Positions 39,068-51,740 of a DNA stretch of 64,000 nucleotides are shown piece after piece. Under the pieces are notes generated by a model. The model ran no database searches and had not been told where the DNA came from. It was given only the letters and a program-made list of their open reading frames with translations. The stretch is taken from positions 12,988,996 to 13,052,995 of the forward strand of contig WARS01000010.1 in assembly GCA_008933995.1 (NCBI GenBank), given 5' to 3'. The position numbers were made by a program, and so were the translations under genes. How positions within the stretch are numbered: position 1 is the first letter of the stretch; each line of letters starts with the position of its first letter. The DNA is from Datnioides undecimradiatus. Lineage: Eukaryota > Chordata > Actinopteri > Lobotiformes > Datnioididae.

Positions 39068-40780
39068 TACATATTTCACAATGTATAATGATAGTTGATG
39101 TTGAAAGCCTCAGAGCAGAAGAGGAAGAGACAGAGAGGGTTAACAACAGCAGTGAGACAGAGAACACAGGGTTCAGACGCTTTGACAATCCCAGTACCTG
39201 TTGCATAGTTTGACATGAATATTAAACAGAATTCCTTTCTGTAATGTTGTGCTGTGTATTCCCAATATCCAGCCTGAGACTGACAGAGGCTCTGTTGCAG
39301 CATGGAGTGCTGGTCTTGTTCTAAAAGCTGCGACTGGTTTCCTGTGGGGGAACTAAAAACCAGGCTGGAGCAGGAATGGGTTCTTAAAGAGGCCTTCCAT
39401 CAACTCTACAGTGCACTACGCGTGTTCTTCACAGTGAAACATCACCACAAGTGAGTCTCGAGAGCAGGAAGGACCAGGACGGGAGTCTCAGTGAAAATCT
39501 CCACAACCTGCTGAAACTTTACTGAAAGTGACAATGGGCGCCGGCTATGAACCAAAGTATCCCAACAAAGAGCCAAATACAAGCTTTGCTAATCTGTTCC
39601 AACCCCATCTGGTGCCATTCATTTGTCATCATTAAATGCATTTTCTCATTTTAATGAATATTAGGTCTAATTATGACACAATAAGTCAGAATTATATGAT
39701 TTTATGACTCAAAAATGACTTGTTACTGATTTCAAGATCCAACAGTATCTCAATATAAGTAGTTTTTAGGAGACAGCAAGTCATTATGGGATACTAGCTC
39801 TTAAGTCGTCATAATGAGAGAGAATATTTATTAATGAGTCTTCCTTCACACATTCAACCGCCACATCAGGTCAGAATTCGTACACGTTAGAAATGAGACA
39901 TTCATCCTGCGAGGAGCATCAGCTGGAGACATGTTTGTGCCAGAAAAATGATAAACACTTCTGATTTTGCTACGCTTACACCGGCAACGCTTATTTCTTT
40001 TATTATGACTACTTTTTTTTTTTAACTAAGCCATGCAAGCCACAAAATAAATGTCAGCTTCCCCTAAAACACCAACCAAATTCACAGAGACGCCTGGAAG
40101 CTGCCACACGCTCACCAGGTGAAACTACAATAACTCAAAGGCCCCGGGTCACATCAGTGGGCCTCATGTAAGAACCAACCAAACAAACAGGTTTGTGTGA
40201 TGTGGACTGGCGATTCACCGCTTTCTCCATCCTCCAACTGAATAGTTCCACTTGAGAAAAGATTGAAAGTGTAGAGCAGAGCTGCTACACCCGCCTCTCT
40301 GTTCCTCCACTGCAGAACACCGACTGTAAGATTAAAACGAGTTTAGAGAAAGCAGCATTAAGGCAGAGTCTTGTGAAGTGTTCCTGCGTGAGGCCCGTCG
40401 TGTGACGCAGTGAGGGCCAAACTATGCTACAGAAAGAGCTCGGCTACTTGTTCAAACTAACACATCTTCATTTATTGCAAATGAGAACCATGCTGTTCTT
40501 CAGCTCCACGACCACGTCACTCTCTAAAGCTAAGGATGTCATCTTCTCACAAACACAGGCTATAAACCATGAGTGAGTTAGTGTCAATGGTTGGGTGAAT
40601 CTGAACTGATGAGGGATTCGGATCTGATTTCAGTTTTATTCTTTAGGTTTAGTCTGGTTCTCCATGCCTGGTGAGATCTGTCCACGGTCCTGAACTCTCC
40701 TGTCCCCTTTAGCCTTCTGCTATTACAAATACTAATTTACTGGCAAAATAGGTTATGTAGATGCGATACCACTGATGAAA

Positions 40781-40945
40781 GGAACAGCTCAATATTTTGG
40801 AAAATGTGCTTTCTGTTATATTAGATCAAAATATTGATACCACTCCCACGTCTGTGCAATATACATAAAGATACAGCCAGCCGCTTGTTAGCTTAGCTTA
40901 GCATAAAGAGTGTGCACAGAAAGAAAGTGGCTCTGTCCAAAGATA
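40781..40945 (+). mobile_element. Partial MITE-like repeat (GTTAGCTTAGCTTAGCATAA family)
   Basis: Contains GGAACAGCTCAATATTTTGG, GATACCACTCCCACGTCTGT and TTAGCTTAGCTTAGCATAAA, words of a very common percomorph repeat whose full copies start GGAATAGTTCAACATTTTGG. The right end is missing here. Confidence 0.6.
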
Positions 40946-41237
40946 ACGACCCCCCCCCAATAAATGCTGAAGTTCCAGGAGGGTGGATCATAATATGCAG
41001 GAGACAGTCCTGCACGAGGCCTGAACATTGTGTTATTGTGTGTGTGTGTGTGTGTGCACGCACAAATCAAAGGGCTCTGGACCTGCCCCCCTCTCCTCTC
41101 CCTGCTCAGAGCGGTTTAACATGCAGATAACTGTATTTCTCCATCTCTCACATTATTATGATTATCTAAAAACTAAAGAACAAGGTGTGTGTAGCTCACC
41201 CGGTCCAAACAGCATACTGAAATCCACCACCAAGCAG

Positions 41238-41241
<4 letters not shown>

Positions 41242-41279
<38 letters not shown>
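41242..41279. repeat. (CA)19 microsatellite
   Basis: Perfect CA run. Confidence 0.9.
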
Positions 41280-41280
<1 letters not shown>

Positions 41281-41384
41281 AACACACACTCACACCATGC
41301 CAGGAGGTGCGATTAAAAATGTTTGGACACACATAAATATGTTTTCCTGCTTCACTATAATTTGCATGATTTTACCGTTTATCA

Positions 41385-41717
41385 GGGAATAGTTCAACGT
41401 TCTGGGAAAAACACTTACTGGCGTTCTTGCAGAGAGCTGGACGGCGATGTCGATATTAATCTAATGCGTGTGCGTGTTAAGTGCAGAGCTGGAGTCCGGA
41501 CACGGACAGTCCAGCTTAGCAGCGAGCAGAGAAAATAGCTGCCCCAGCTCTGCTCTGGGCCAAAGTTTGGCGATGACGCTCACAGGTAACATCTTGTATC
41601 TTGAACTATTTCTTGGCCGATGGTGAGTGGATCTCCTACAGTCTGTCTATATTTCTGCTGGTATGCAAGATTATTTTCATATTTCAGCATATCTCCCACA
41701 ACGTTGAACTATTCCTT
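41385..41717 (+). mobile_element. Complete MITE-like element with terminal inverted repeats
   Basis: The left end GGAATAGTTCAACGTTCTGG (from 41,386) is matched by the right end, whose reverse complement reads GGAATAGTTCAACGTTGTGG. This gives terminal inverted repeats of about 24 bp, 19 of the first 20 identical, on a roughly 330-bp element with no coding capacity. The internal words CTTGAACTATTTCTTGGCC and GATATTAATCTAATGCGTGT also fit the percomorph repeat family. TTTGCAT occurs just outside both ends (41,361 and 41,717) but its distance on the left makes it a doubtful target duplication. Confidence 0.7.
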
Positions 41718-43824
41718 TGCATTTTGCATTCCAACACTTTCTCACACACCTTTGCATTGTGCAGCACCGGGGCGCAGAGACGGACTGCGTGCACGCAGGT
41801 AAACTGGGTTCTTGTTTCCCCATATTTGCAGCTACAGAGTGGACAATAACAAGTTGCTCCTCCTCGGTTTGGCTCCTTCTCACCGTATTTTGGATTACAA
41901 TTAAAGTCTGGTTCACCCGAGCAGACACTGTGCTGCCATGACAACTTCACTGTAATCTTCCTGGATTGAGAGCAACAATTCAATATTTTAAGTTGAATGC
42001 ACTTGTAATGTTTGTTGCAGCAAACTAAATATCTCTCAATCAATCTTAAGGAAGTCTCATGCAGCTGATTTGCCTTCACTGGGTGTTCACTGAGAGCATG
42101 GAGAGAGGCTGCAGGGAAGTGGGTTCCTAAAGTGAGCCACTCTGGGAAGCAGCTTGATGCACGGGGCTCGCGCCACACAACACTCAGTGATTCAGCAGCA
42201 ATGTCGGACGAGGGTCGTGGATCACTGCTGCAGCTCCTACACGCTCAGCCCTGAACACTGACATCCATTCACAGTCAGACAGCAGGGGAATGACCATTTG
42301 CATCCACTTCTCTCCTTCCTGTCAGCGTGAAGATTTCTTTATGGCAAAATGACCTTTTAGCCATTTCCTCATGTTTATTTAAATCGGACCTAAACGTTTA
42401 TCTGTACATGGTCCTGCTGTGCCACGTCGCATCATGCCTGCATGCAGTTGTACCAACAAGGAAAAGTGGCTCGTTGCATGACACAGGTTTAGTGTTTCAT
42501 GCTGACTTCTGTTGTCCTGCACGTGCTATGCTAGCTGTGTTGGTCACATCAGTGACATCTGCCTTTAAAAAGTGATTATCTCCCAGTATGATAACAAATA
42601 CAAAGTCATGTTTTTCATATAACAATGATCCTTGAGTCACTGCTCTGGCTTCCTGCGTGTCAATGGATGCATTTTAAAATCCACCCTCAGGTCAACTGAG
42701 ACACATTTACTCAGACAATGTGGAGCAGCTTCCTCTGCTCTCCAGCTGTGAACAGGCTTCCTAAATACCTCAGCCTGTCGGGTCTTTCCAGTGAATAATG
42801 AATTCGACCTAACTTCCTTTTAATCTGTAACTGCTTTGGCATTTGTCTCTGTGTAATATGGTTTTAAACATTCCAACATAAGCGTCGCATTTTGATTTTC
42901 ATTTAAATGCATTTGGAATGTATCTCCATGTTATACACTGTGAATTGTCTTGCATCTGAATGGTGATACTGGCATAAACTTGCATCTAAAAGGAGAAAAG
43001 TTGCCCATGTGGCAGAATCTGGATTGGGCGGTGACATACTGCTCAGCATACGGCGGATCAGCCACTTTTCCCTCTCAGTGTCACTCTGTCCACGTCTGAG
43101 TCATCTCGTGGCGAAGTAAAGCCTCCGCTGCTGCTGCCGACAGGAGAACGAGCCAGAGACCGCGGGAGCAGCTCATTGTGTCCTTACATAATGGAGTACA
43201 CATAACTGTCATAAAATATGAATCAAGAACTCATTTATGACCATCATGTAGCAAAGAGCCCATCGTGCAGTAAAATGCTGGGTGGAGCACGAGTTTGTGA
43301 TAGAAACTGTTGTAAAGAATCACCGGCACAGAGATTTTCCTGTGAATATGTCTGTTCAGGATCATGTATTTTTCACTGAGTTGGTAATATGTGTTAATTG
43401 TTCAATAAGACGAACCGTATCCAGCATTTTAATACATAATGAGCCGCTTTCTGCTCCATTCTGCACTGTGTTTGCAACAGGTGACGGTGGGTGACCTGAC
43501 AGGTCCGTCCTGGCTCATCTTCACTTTAACAGGGCTGGTCACTGTACACAAAGAAGAGTAGATGAAGCAGTGTGTGTGTTTGTGTGTGTGTGTGTGTGGG
43601 TGGGTGAATAAAGGTGTGTTTGTGCATCTAGATTCTGGTTACTTTTCCCTCTTTCGGTCTTTTCCACAGGGCAAGAGAGTGTGTGTTTTCCAAGTCTTAC
43701 GTCCACAAACAGTTGAGTTGCAAACAGTTGGCTGAATTTCCTCTTCTCCATCTCCATGGCGACCTTTAACTGTCTCCTTCTTTCCCTTTTACCTCATCAA
43801 GTTCCATCTCCTCAGTTCCCTCCA

Positions 43825-44030
43825 TTACTTCTTGTCACTGTTTTGAAATATTTGTTCATAGGGTGGGGGCGGGTGGTTGCAATAGGACGGAGGCGGGGGA
43901 TAGGAGCCCATCATCATATGGGCGGAGCCAGGCTGCGCCGGGTATGCCGGGTGCGTCATGGTAAGTCCCGGCTCGCCGCCTGTCGTCCCGTTGACCCCGA
44001 AGCCCTGCATGCTCCCTGGCTGCTGGGACA
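43825..44030 (-). CDS. vopp1: vopp1 last coding exon (PPxY tail)
   Basis: This exon encodes residues VSQQPGSMQGFGVNGTTGGE through to YEQIFQNSDKK and a TAA stop at 43825-43827. The PPPPSYCNHPPPPYEQ segment carries two PPxY motifs, as in human. The extreme C-terminus differs from the human ending (VVKAK). Confidence 0.94.
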
Positions 44031-47000
44031 CTGGATGGAAGGAGAGACACAGGTATGATTTCACATCAGTTCACTGTGTCACACAAACACTGGCAGGGAG
44101 CATTTCTTCATTCACACCTGATCCAGCAGCATCTTTTAAAGAGACAGAGCCGTTTCCCAGCTGGGTGAAGTTAGAATCCTACGTGCTTGATTGGGAGCCA
44201 CCTGCAGTAACCTGTGAGGACAGTAAGCGCTGTGGCATTTGAAAACGTCGCCTTGAGCAGCTGCTCTGTCAGGAGAGCAACAGGAGCGCAGGAGCCAGGT
44301 GAATGGACGACCCTGACTTACAATTAATGATCACCTTTCTGACGTTTGATAATGACTATTCTGAAATCACCATGGTGACCATGGTTTCACGTGTTGCATT
44401 AGTTGTGCTACAGTATGAACAGCCATGTTCTGTTCTGCTGATGGATTGAACGGTTTCCTGTTCTCCTCCCTGAGAGGTCTTCTGAGCTGTGGAACGGACA
44501 GTACTGTTATGCAAACATGTATGCATATACATTTGTCTGTGGGTAATTGTGGGAGTGGGCTGTTTCCACACTGACTGACACTGATGAAACATGATGACAC
44601 ATAATCACTGCTCTTTATATCGGTGCTCAGGAGCACTGTGTAGTTCTGCTCCCAGTTTTAGTTGGGAATCTGCAGAGTTGTGTACATCTGGTCTCTGGTG
44701 GATCTGGCTGCGCTGCGTTTGGTGTGGGGGAAAACCCACTCACACTGAGTTAGGATTCTAGTTTTCTTGCATGGACTCGTCCTTTCAGGCCAGTTTACGT
44801 CCTCCAGCAGTCTTCTGCAGTCTGTGAGATGCAGCATTGTTTTTTATTGACTTCATCACATCCAGTATGTGCAGGCATGATGTCCAGGTAATTCCCAGGT
44901 CTTGAGTTCACAATATGAACCTCCTACTGTAACAATCAACAGTCTAATACTGTATAGAGCAAATACTCAGTCTAAAGTCTAAATTTACTCGGTGGCTACT
45001 GCAGAAACATGACAACATTAATGTAAAACTGATGTAATGTCTGATCTTTAGGGTTACAACTTAAACATCAATATGCAACAATGCCAAAACTACTCATCCT
45101 ATCAATGCCATGATGGCGTCCTCATCTCATTCACCCACTCCCTTTGTGTCTCAGTTGCTGCTGGCACAGTTTCATCACTGTTTTCTCTTCTTCGATGGAA
45201 TCCTGAATGAATCTTATCATATTCTCCCAGCTGCTGATAAGCACAAGCAGCTGGAGTTCATCACTGAGAGAAACTAGTTATGGCCTCCTCTCCCAGGTCA
45301 CCTTTCCAGTGTTTAGTCTGTGTTTCATATGCTGCTTGTTACTGGAGCCCTCCATTCAATTTTCTGCTTGGCTGACTGACACAGACCACAATTCCAGTCA
45401 CTTAAGACCCGCAGTGTTATCAGCTGCCCTGCTCTCTGCCCAAATCTCTTCTTTTAAATGAAGAATCGTTTTGAGTGACGATGCTGATCACAGTGACAGG
45501 ACCGTGAAGATTCACAGCCCGTTCTCCTGAAATCCACCCACTCCTCTTCCACGCAGCTTGTCGTGTACATGGACCCCACAGTGTGTATGTACCCCCACTT
45601 TCTCTGTACCAGCAGCTGCTTCAGTGCCTTTCAACTAAACCAATCGCAGGAGGACAGATGAACTGACCCGCTGACATCACTGCCTTGGCTCTTTCTACCA
45701 GACATACAGTATTTTCCATGAATTGCATCAGTCACTGATGCGACAGTGTTACCTGAGTTGAATCTGGCTGAATCGTACTGTACCTGGTGTGGTGACGGGG
45801 TGCCTGGTGAAGGAGACGTTGAAGGCTGGCTCGTCTCTCAGAGGGGACGGATACATCCTTCGGCGGATGAAGAAGCCAGCGCCGCAGCAGAATAATACCC
45901 CCATCATCAGCAGCACCCTGAGCGGAAGACAAAGGACATCTGACCTTACACCAACATCATCGAACACACCACGCAGGTCCAGCTGGAGCAGGAAGACTTC
46001 AGTGATGGAGGAGGATCAGGAAAAGATCACCTGGGTTTTGATTCAGTTGTGGTGTCATTATCTGCCACACAGCAGTCAGACACAGAGGTACCGCCAGGAA
46101 AACAAAGTCACACCTATCTCCCTCAGATAACACCCCATCCCCCCTCCGCTGTGAACCGCTCATCCCACAGAACCATGCACTTCAAAATATCTGTGTTCCC
46201 TGTGGGGATGGGCTGACACCACGCAGGTCTTTATTGGTTTAAAGTTTCTCATTTCTGGTGCATCTTTAGGTTTTTGTCCTGTAAGCAGCCCCGAACGATG
46301 GCCCCAGTAATCCACTTTCATCAAAACCAATTCTCGGCAGTGAAAATGGCAGTTTGATGAAAAAACACAAGAAGCCTTGACTGCAACTGGCAGCATGCTA
46401 CACATCTGCATTAAAGCCTCTAAAAACATCTACATTTGTAGCAGATGAAGGATTTCAGTCGTCGGACGTCTGGATCTTCAGTTATCAGAGAAACAAGCTG
46501 AGCAAACGTTAGCAGCAGCTCGGCTCGCCGCCCCTCCAGGACGCCCCGTGTGCGGCCGACAGCGTGGGAGAAACAGTGGTTTTTAAGGTGGAACTGCTTT
46601 ATTCAGTGTTTCTCTGGGTTTGAATCAGCGGCTCTGTTTGTTCTGGAGAGGAGGAGACCTCTGTGGAGAATTCAGCTCCCAGTAAAAACCTCCTGAACCA
46701 TCAACACTGAAGGAATCCCAACTGACAGGAAGACAACAACTCCCATCATCCCACGCTGCTGCACCACATCACCAGACTGAAGCTTTTGTTGTTTTGATTG
46801 AGAGGCACTGAGTGGAGAAAGATAAAATTACATTTTGAATGTTCAAGCTTCATCACTTACCCCAGAACTTCCAACCACACGTCATGGTCTTTGGACTTGA
46901 CTCAGTTTTAATTAACTGACCTCGCTACGACCTCAGCACAGTGTTGACACAACAAACAGTTGTAGTTCAAAAAGTCTAATTAAAATAAAACAAGTACATA

Positions 47001-48871
47001 TCAGAGTTCAGCCGAGCCAGAGTGGGGTTACTTTTAATAACTGGAAGGCTGAATGATTCATCTGTTTCTGTATTTCAAGCACAATTTGTAATCAGAACAG
47101 GAGAGGCTCATTTTATTATGACCTAACAATCAACAGTGTATTACCCAGTGAGCCAAAGCTCAGTGACCACAAATATCACTCCACAGACACAGCTGTCACC
47201 ACCCTGAGTTTGTCGCAACATGATCGTTTGGTTGGATCCGTCAGCCTGGTCCGCCTGACTCAGGCGGGATCTGTGACCCCGAGCGCGGCTCTGACATCGG
47301 CAGCCTGACTGTGCTGTGTATTGATGAATCCATGGAGCTGTCCACGGTGCTGAAGCAACAGACGCATTTGGAATTACACCTTTGTCTCACCGTCCCACAC
47401 TAATGCCACTTTCATTTGAATCTACTGAATCCTATAAACACTCAGTTCTATGATCCACTGTGTCCTGTATGTAGAGTCACCGTCATGATCTAAGGAACAA
47501 GTAGCAACGTGTAGTTATGAAACAGCTGCTGGATAAGGGTGTAAATGGATGCTAGCTTCTCAGCATCCAGCTCTAATTCACCTTGTCTCTCGATAAAGAA
47601 ACACAGGCTGCAGAAACACATGACTGGAATTAGTACTAGATTACTGGAACCTTACAAAGCTACTGCTCAGAGGTAGGTATGTTTGTGGCGATCCAAATCC
47701 ACTCACCAGAAGTACCATAGTCTCTGGATGGACAGGGCTCTCACGCAGCAGCGAGTCCCACAGCAGTCCTCATAGGAGCGACATCTGCAACAAAAAAAAG
47801 GCACACGGCCACGAATATAGGTCAGCGAGAGCACAACACAGTTACACAACATGCACGCAGACACACACGCGGAGCGCTGCGAGCTCTATAATTACCACAT
47901 TTGTTAACAGCTTTCTGGCTGAGTGGCTAAGCACACTCACAATGCACAACGCTGTACCCGCATATGGATAAATACAAAAGGCATATTTTACAAACGATGA
48001 ATGAAAGCTTTGGAGGGTTGTGGGAATTGAATATTCATTCACTTATCTCAGTCAGAGCCAACAGGTCTGGTTGAGGAGCCATCTGTCTGTCCTTCATCTG
48101 TCTGTCCTTCATCTGTCTGTCCTTCATCTGTCTGTCCTTCATCAGCCTGTCCTTCATCAGCCTGTCCTTCATCAGCCTGTCCTTCATCTGTCTGTTCCCT
48201 TATTTAATATGCAGCAGCAGCAGCAGCAGCAGCAGCTCCAGCACGTCCCGATAATTGCATCTGAATGTTCTTGTTGCCGTCCACCTTTTCCTAAATGATT
48301 TACAGTACCCGACTCATCTCTACATTGACATTAGCGGCTAAAGTAAGCCCAGCTCGCTAGCTCTAAGCAGAGCTGTTACCTGGGCTGCCAGCTCTGGATG
48401 GAACTGGCTGCACTGGGCAGGTTACAGGTGTGAGCAGGACATTTAGTCATAATTAACTGTTCTGGGGAATCCAGGGGGATCTCACTGACCTTAAACTATG
48501 ACACCAGTCAATAATATGTCGTCACAGTTGTCTATAATGTGTGTGAGTGTGTTGTCCAGCAGCTGATTACAGCGGCGTTTCCTCCTGAACAGCAAAAACA
48601 GAGGAGGAGGCGGCTGTAAACCCAAAACAATAAGCTTAAAGAGGCTAAAACGGCGTGCATATCTTGTGCACATACACACACATGCTATTTGATCCACAGC
48701 CGTACAAAATGGCAGCTTGCATCAGTGAACACAGGGCTTCAGAGAGGGAGCACGGAACAGAGGAAACAAGCTTTCTTCTCTCCAGTTGCACATAATGACT
48801 TCCTGCTTATGTAGGACACAGAGCCTCGCTGCAGCGCACTGACATTTCCTGCTTTATAACGAGCCTCAAAG

Positions 48872-48914
<43 letters not shown>

Positions 48915-51740
48915 AATTGTAATGCTGTCATTCATCACGTTTTGTGCTTCGTAAACAGAACTTTAAAAAGTTGCGTTTTAAGTGGCAGGGCCAGCGGCCT
49001 GGGAGCCAGATATTCAGAACAGAGTCCAACTGTGATTGATCAGTTTATGGAGATCAGCAGGAGTCCTGCATTAACACGGCTGAGAAACGCTAACAAATGC
49101 GGACGTGCGTCTGGACATCATTGTGATGGATGAGTGTGGGCGGCTAGTATGACAGCGCAGTCTCTCAGTCACGTCTGGCATTTCAACAGCAGATCAGGGA
49201 GGAGCAAACCACTGTCTCCAGGCCCCGGGGGTCCACAGACAAAACTGGCGCCGCTATACTTCCTGCCTGCTCGCACACAGAGATGATATCTGTACTGCAC
49301 GTGTGATCTGTGTTTTAATCAGCCATCATCACAGCTGGCTCATCATTACAGATCAACTGATGTCACAGGTTCAAACCTCCACAATCTATTTTTTATCATT
49401 TCAATAAACAAACTCTGGTTATTTCATTTATTCCGTAATGGGAAAACGGACTCCAGGTTTATTTTGTTTCCATGGTAACTTGTGCTCATTCTTCATTTCT
49501 TTATCAATGGCCTCAATGGAAAAGAAAACTCAACTGTAAATGAATTATTGTATTGGGTGTAGTGTGAGGCAACATGGGCAGGACTAATGCATTGTTGAGA
49601 CTGGAAAGATTTAGTTTTCATTAGATGCCTTTAGTGCTGAATGAGACTTCAATCCCTCATGTAAACACCTAAACCTTGTCAGTAGAACAGAAATATAAAT
49701 GTTACCTTTCTCCTTTAAGTAAATTAGCATGTGATTAATTAGAATTAAATGTGATCATGCTGTTATGTGCAAATGTCAGGGCTGATGCAGTCATGGCCTA
49801 TAATTTCACTTTTTGATGAATATGGTCATTATATCATATAAAATATTCAAACCACAACAATGATCCTTTAAACTAAATCAGTAATTTATTACTAATTACT
49901 GCTACTACTGCAAAGACATCTATCTGCATTATCACTGATTAATGATCAGTTCCAGCCTCTGTGGATACAAAGTGTTAAATGCACGTGTTAGTGCAGGGGA
50001 GCTGCTGGGCTTCATCGGCCCTTTGTATGGTCTGCAGGACAGATCGTTTCATGTCTGAGAGACCTGATCTGGAGCAAAAGGTCTGAGAATCGCTCACAGC
50101 TGCTTGCAAAGCTTAAATCCTCTGAGCTCCTCCCATCTGGATTTCGGTGGTTGGACAGTGAGAGGACACGCTTTAGTGGAAGTCTAAGAATCAAAGTCAA
50201 ACTGTAAAAGCCTGTCAGAAGGTCTGCACAAGTAGGCAAACAGCATCAACACTGCACAACTGTTCAAACACTGGGCGTCTCTCAAACCAAGCAGAGACAA
50301 AAAACGTAGTTTGATGATGTCATGAACTAACATGGGATCATGGGAATTGTTGTCTTCATTGCTTCTCATGACATTAAGTCCAGTTAGCAAGTTTCCTTCC
50401 TCACGCCCTGAATAAATGAACTCTCTGGGTTCCCTGGAAGTTACAGCATGTGTGACACGACGCCACGACAGGTGAGCAAATGAAACGCACCCTTGCCTTT
50501 AATATAAATATGGATACATTTGAATACTCAGCCAGACACAGGGCTTTGTCACTAATTAACCTGAACATGTTGTGGATGACATCTGTTGTTGAAGCTGAAG
50601 GGAGAAATGGAACTCGAGGGCTGAGAGGATGAGGAGGAGCGGAGGAGAGAGGAGGTTATCCCTCCCAGTTGTTTTTCATTACCGAGGTAATCTCTCTTCA
50701 CCGACGCTCCCTGCCTCTCCTCCTCCCCCTTCTGATCACCGCTGTGGCTGAGACCAGCAGCTAGAAAGCGAACAGAATGTAGCGCTGGGGAGAGAGAGTG
50801 TGGGAGAAGCCCGTCGTCTGTCTGAATCACTCGAACAGAACCGTGAGGGGCAGAGGTAAAAGCTCTTCTGTAAGCAGTTCAATCAAACTCAACTGAATTT
50901 TTATTAGCGTGCAGGAGAGGCGCGCGTGTCGCAGAGCCCGCAGAGATTCACAGTGCGCTCTGCAGCTCAGCGCAGAGACACAGAAGCCATGTTTACCTGC
51001 AAGTGCAGCACAAACTGTCACCTAATTTCCAGAAAATCATCAATAAAGTGACTTTAGGAGTTGGTTTGTGGTGATTAACGCTTGGTGGAGTTAGACCATT
51101 ACAGGAGAAAAGCAACTGATATCTTTCAGATTTCCCAGTGTTTCCACTCAGGTTTTTTTATGCCCAAATCAAAAATGTGAATGGAAACAGGTGGGTGGTC
51201 GTGTCTCTCAGCTCTCATCAAGCGCTCTGTGTGAAAACTAGTTTGCATCCTACCTGCACAGCATCAACAGTGTACAGACAGACAGACAGACAGACAGAAA
51301 GACAGCAGGACACCAGAGGGTTTGCAGGAAAATAACAGAACGTGGAGCTCCTGTTGGTGCAACTGTTAGACGCAGACACTGCAGACACAGATGCTCAGAA
51401 ACTCATCGCTCACTGCTGGTCAGAGAGCAGTCTGAACAGAAACTTCACTTGGCTACATGCACAGTACTCAGTCTAATGAAGCAGTGACCTGGAAAACTAT
51501 GATGTTAGTTGAAATTCAATGTGCAGGAGTGGCTCAGCGTATATGTGGACGTGCGTTTGAATCAAGTCTCAGCTCTTCCTCACTTCCTGCCGTATGTGCT
51601 GCCGTAATGACCCCCCTTCCAGGCTTTTGTGTGCAGAGTTTGGGGTTTAGAGCAGTAGGAGTGAAACACAGCGGTACTTACATGAAGTAGATGGGGTATC
51701 CGCCCTCGAAATACCAGCAGTACTTTTTGGCTTCTACACA
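43825..51740 (-). CDS. vopp1: VOPP1 (vesicular, overexpressed in cancer, prosurvival protein 1), four downstream coding exons
   Basis: In transcript order the coding exons are 51740-51682, 47784-47707, 45917-45784 and 44030-43825. They join in phase to 477 nt, or 158 residues plus stop; the whole human protein is about 172. The order of parts is the end of the signal peptide (CVEA), a cysteine-rich lumenal domain (KKYCWYFEGGYPIYFICRSY, then EDCCGTRCCVRALSIQRLWY), one membrane helix (VLLMMGVLFCCGAGFF), the basic stop-transfer IRRRMYP, and a proline-rich tail with PPSY and PPPY motifs. From family knowledge, VOPP1 is an endolysosomal single-pass protein that binds WW-domain partners such as WWOX through PPxY motifs. 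The first exon, with the start codon and most of the signal peptide, was not found. The gene is convergent with lancl2, as in human. Confidence 0.95.
44031..45783 (-). other. vopp1: vopp1 intron before last exon
   Basis: A 1.75-kb intron with GT/AG ends on the minus strand. I see nothing recognisable inside. Confidence 0.8.
45784..45917 (-). CDS. vopp1: vopp1 coding exon 4 (transmembrane helix)
   Basis: This 134-nt exon encodes VLLMMGVLFCCGAGFFIRRR, then MYPSPLRDEPAFNVSFTRHP and VTTP. It holds the membrane helix and the start of the cytosolic tail, and matches human VOPP1 closely through FNVS(Y/F)TR. Confidence 0.96.
45918..47706 (-). other. vopp1: vopp1 intron between coding exons 3 and 4
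   Basis: A 1.8-kb intron with GT/AG ends. A GC-rich patch lies near 46,500-46,570; nothing else stands out. Confidence 0.8.
47707..47784 (-). CDS. vopp1: vopp1 coding exon 3 (cysteine-rich domain)
   Basis: It completes Ile and encodes CRSYEDCCGTRCCVRALSIQ then RLWYF plus two bases of Trp. The six-cysteine pattern is the hallmark of the VOPP1 lumenal domain. The acceptor TTGCAG follows a poly-T run, and the donor is GTGAGT. Confidence 0.95.
48081..48200. repeat. 15-bp minisatellite, 8 copies in two variants
   Basis: Four copies of ATCTGTCTGTCCTTC are followed by three of ATCAGCCTGTCCTTC and one diverged copy. The clean 4+3 block order suggests local duplication of variants. Because 15 is a multiple of three, it keeps a spurious 92-codon frame open. 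Confidence 0.95.
48211..48235. repeat. (GCA)8 trinucleotide repeat
   Basis: Eight GCA units, 10 bp after the 15-bp array. Antisense to vopp1 this is CAG; in the vopp1 transcript sense it is CTG. Confidence 0.95.
48873..48910. repeat. (CA)19 microsatellite
   Basis: Perfect CA run in a vopp1 intron. Confidence 0.9.
51274..51304. repeat. (ACAG)n tetranucleotide repeat
   Basis: About seven ACAG units with one A interruption. Confidence 0.9.
51682..51740 (-). CDS. vopp1: vopp1 coding exon 2 (signal-peptide end and lumenal start)
   Basis: The acceptor is a long TC-rich tract ending CACAG, and the donor is GTAAGT. The exon encodes CVEAKKYCWYFEGGYPIYF plus two bases of Ile. It matches human CTEAKKHCWYFEGLYPTYY. 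The exon begins at a codon boundary, so the missing first exon must end in phase 0. Confidence 0.94.

Larger units (their letters stand above)
38791..43824. other. Convergent intergenic region, probably including the vopp1 3' UTR
   Basis: No exon recognised. Contents are a MITE copy and a related fragment, TG and CA microsatellites (41,036-41,056; 41,242-41,279; about 43,570-43,597), and several minus-strand AATAAA words. A 164-codon minus-strand open frame at 41,684-42,178 overlaps the MITE end and looks spurious. Confidence 0.5.
47785..51681 (-). other. vopp1: vopp1 intron between coding exons 2 and 3
   Basis: A 3.9-kb intron with GT/AG ends. It holds a 15-bp tandem array with an adjoining CAG run, a CA microsatellite and a GACA repeat. 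No exon is apparent. Confidence 0.8.

Noticed and set aside
41684..42178. 164-codon minus-strand open frame
   Set aside because: It starts outside and ends within a MITE, with no recognised motif.
48020..48298. 92-codon frame with LHLSV repeats and polyGln
   Set aside because: It is produced by a 15-bp minisatellite and a CAG run inside a vopp1 intron.
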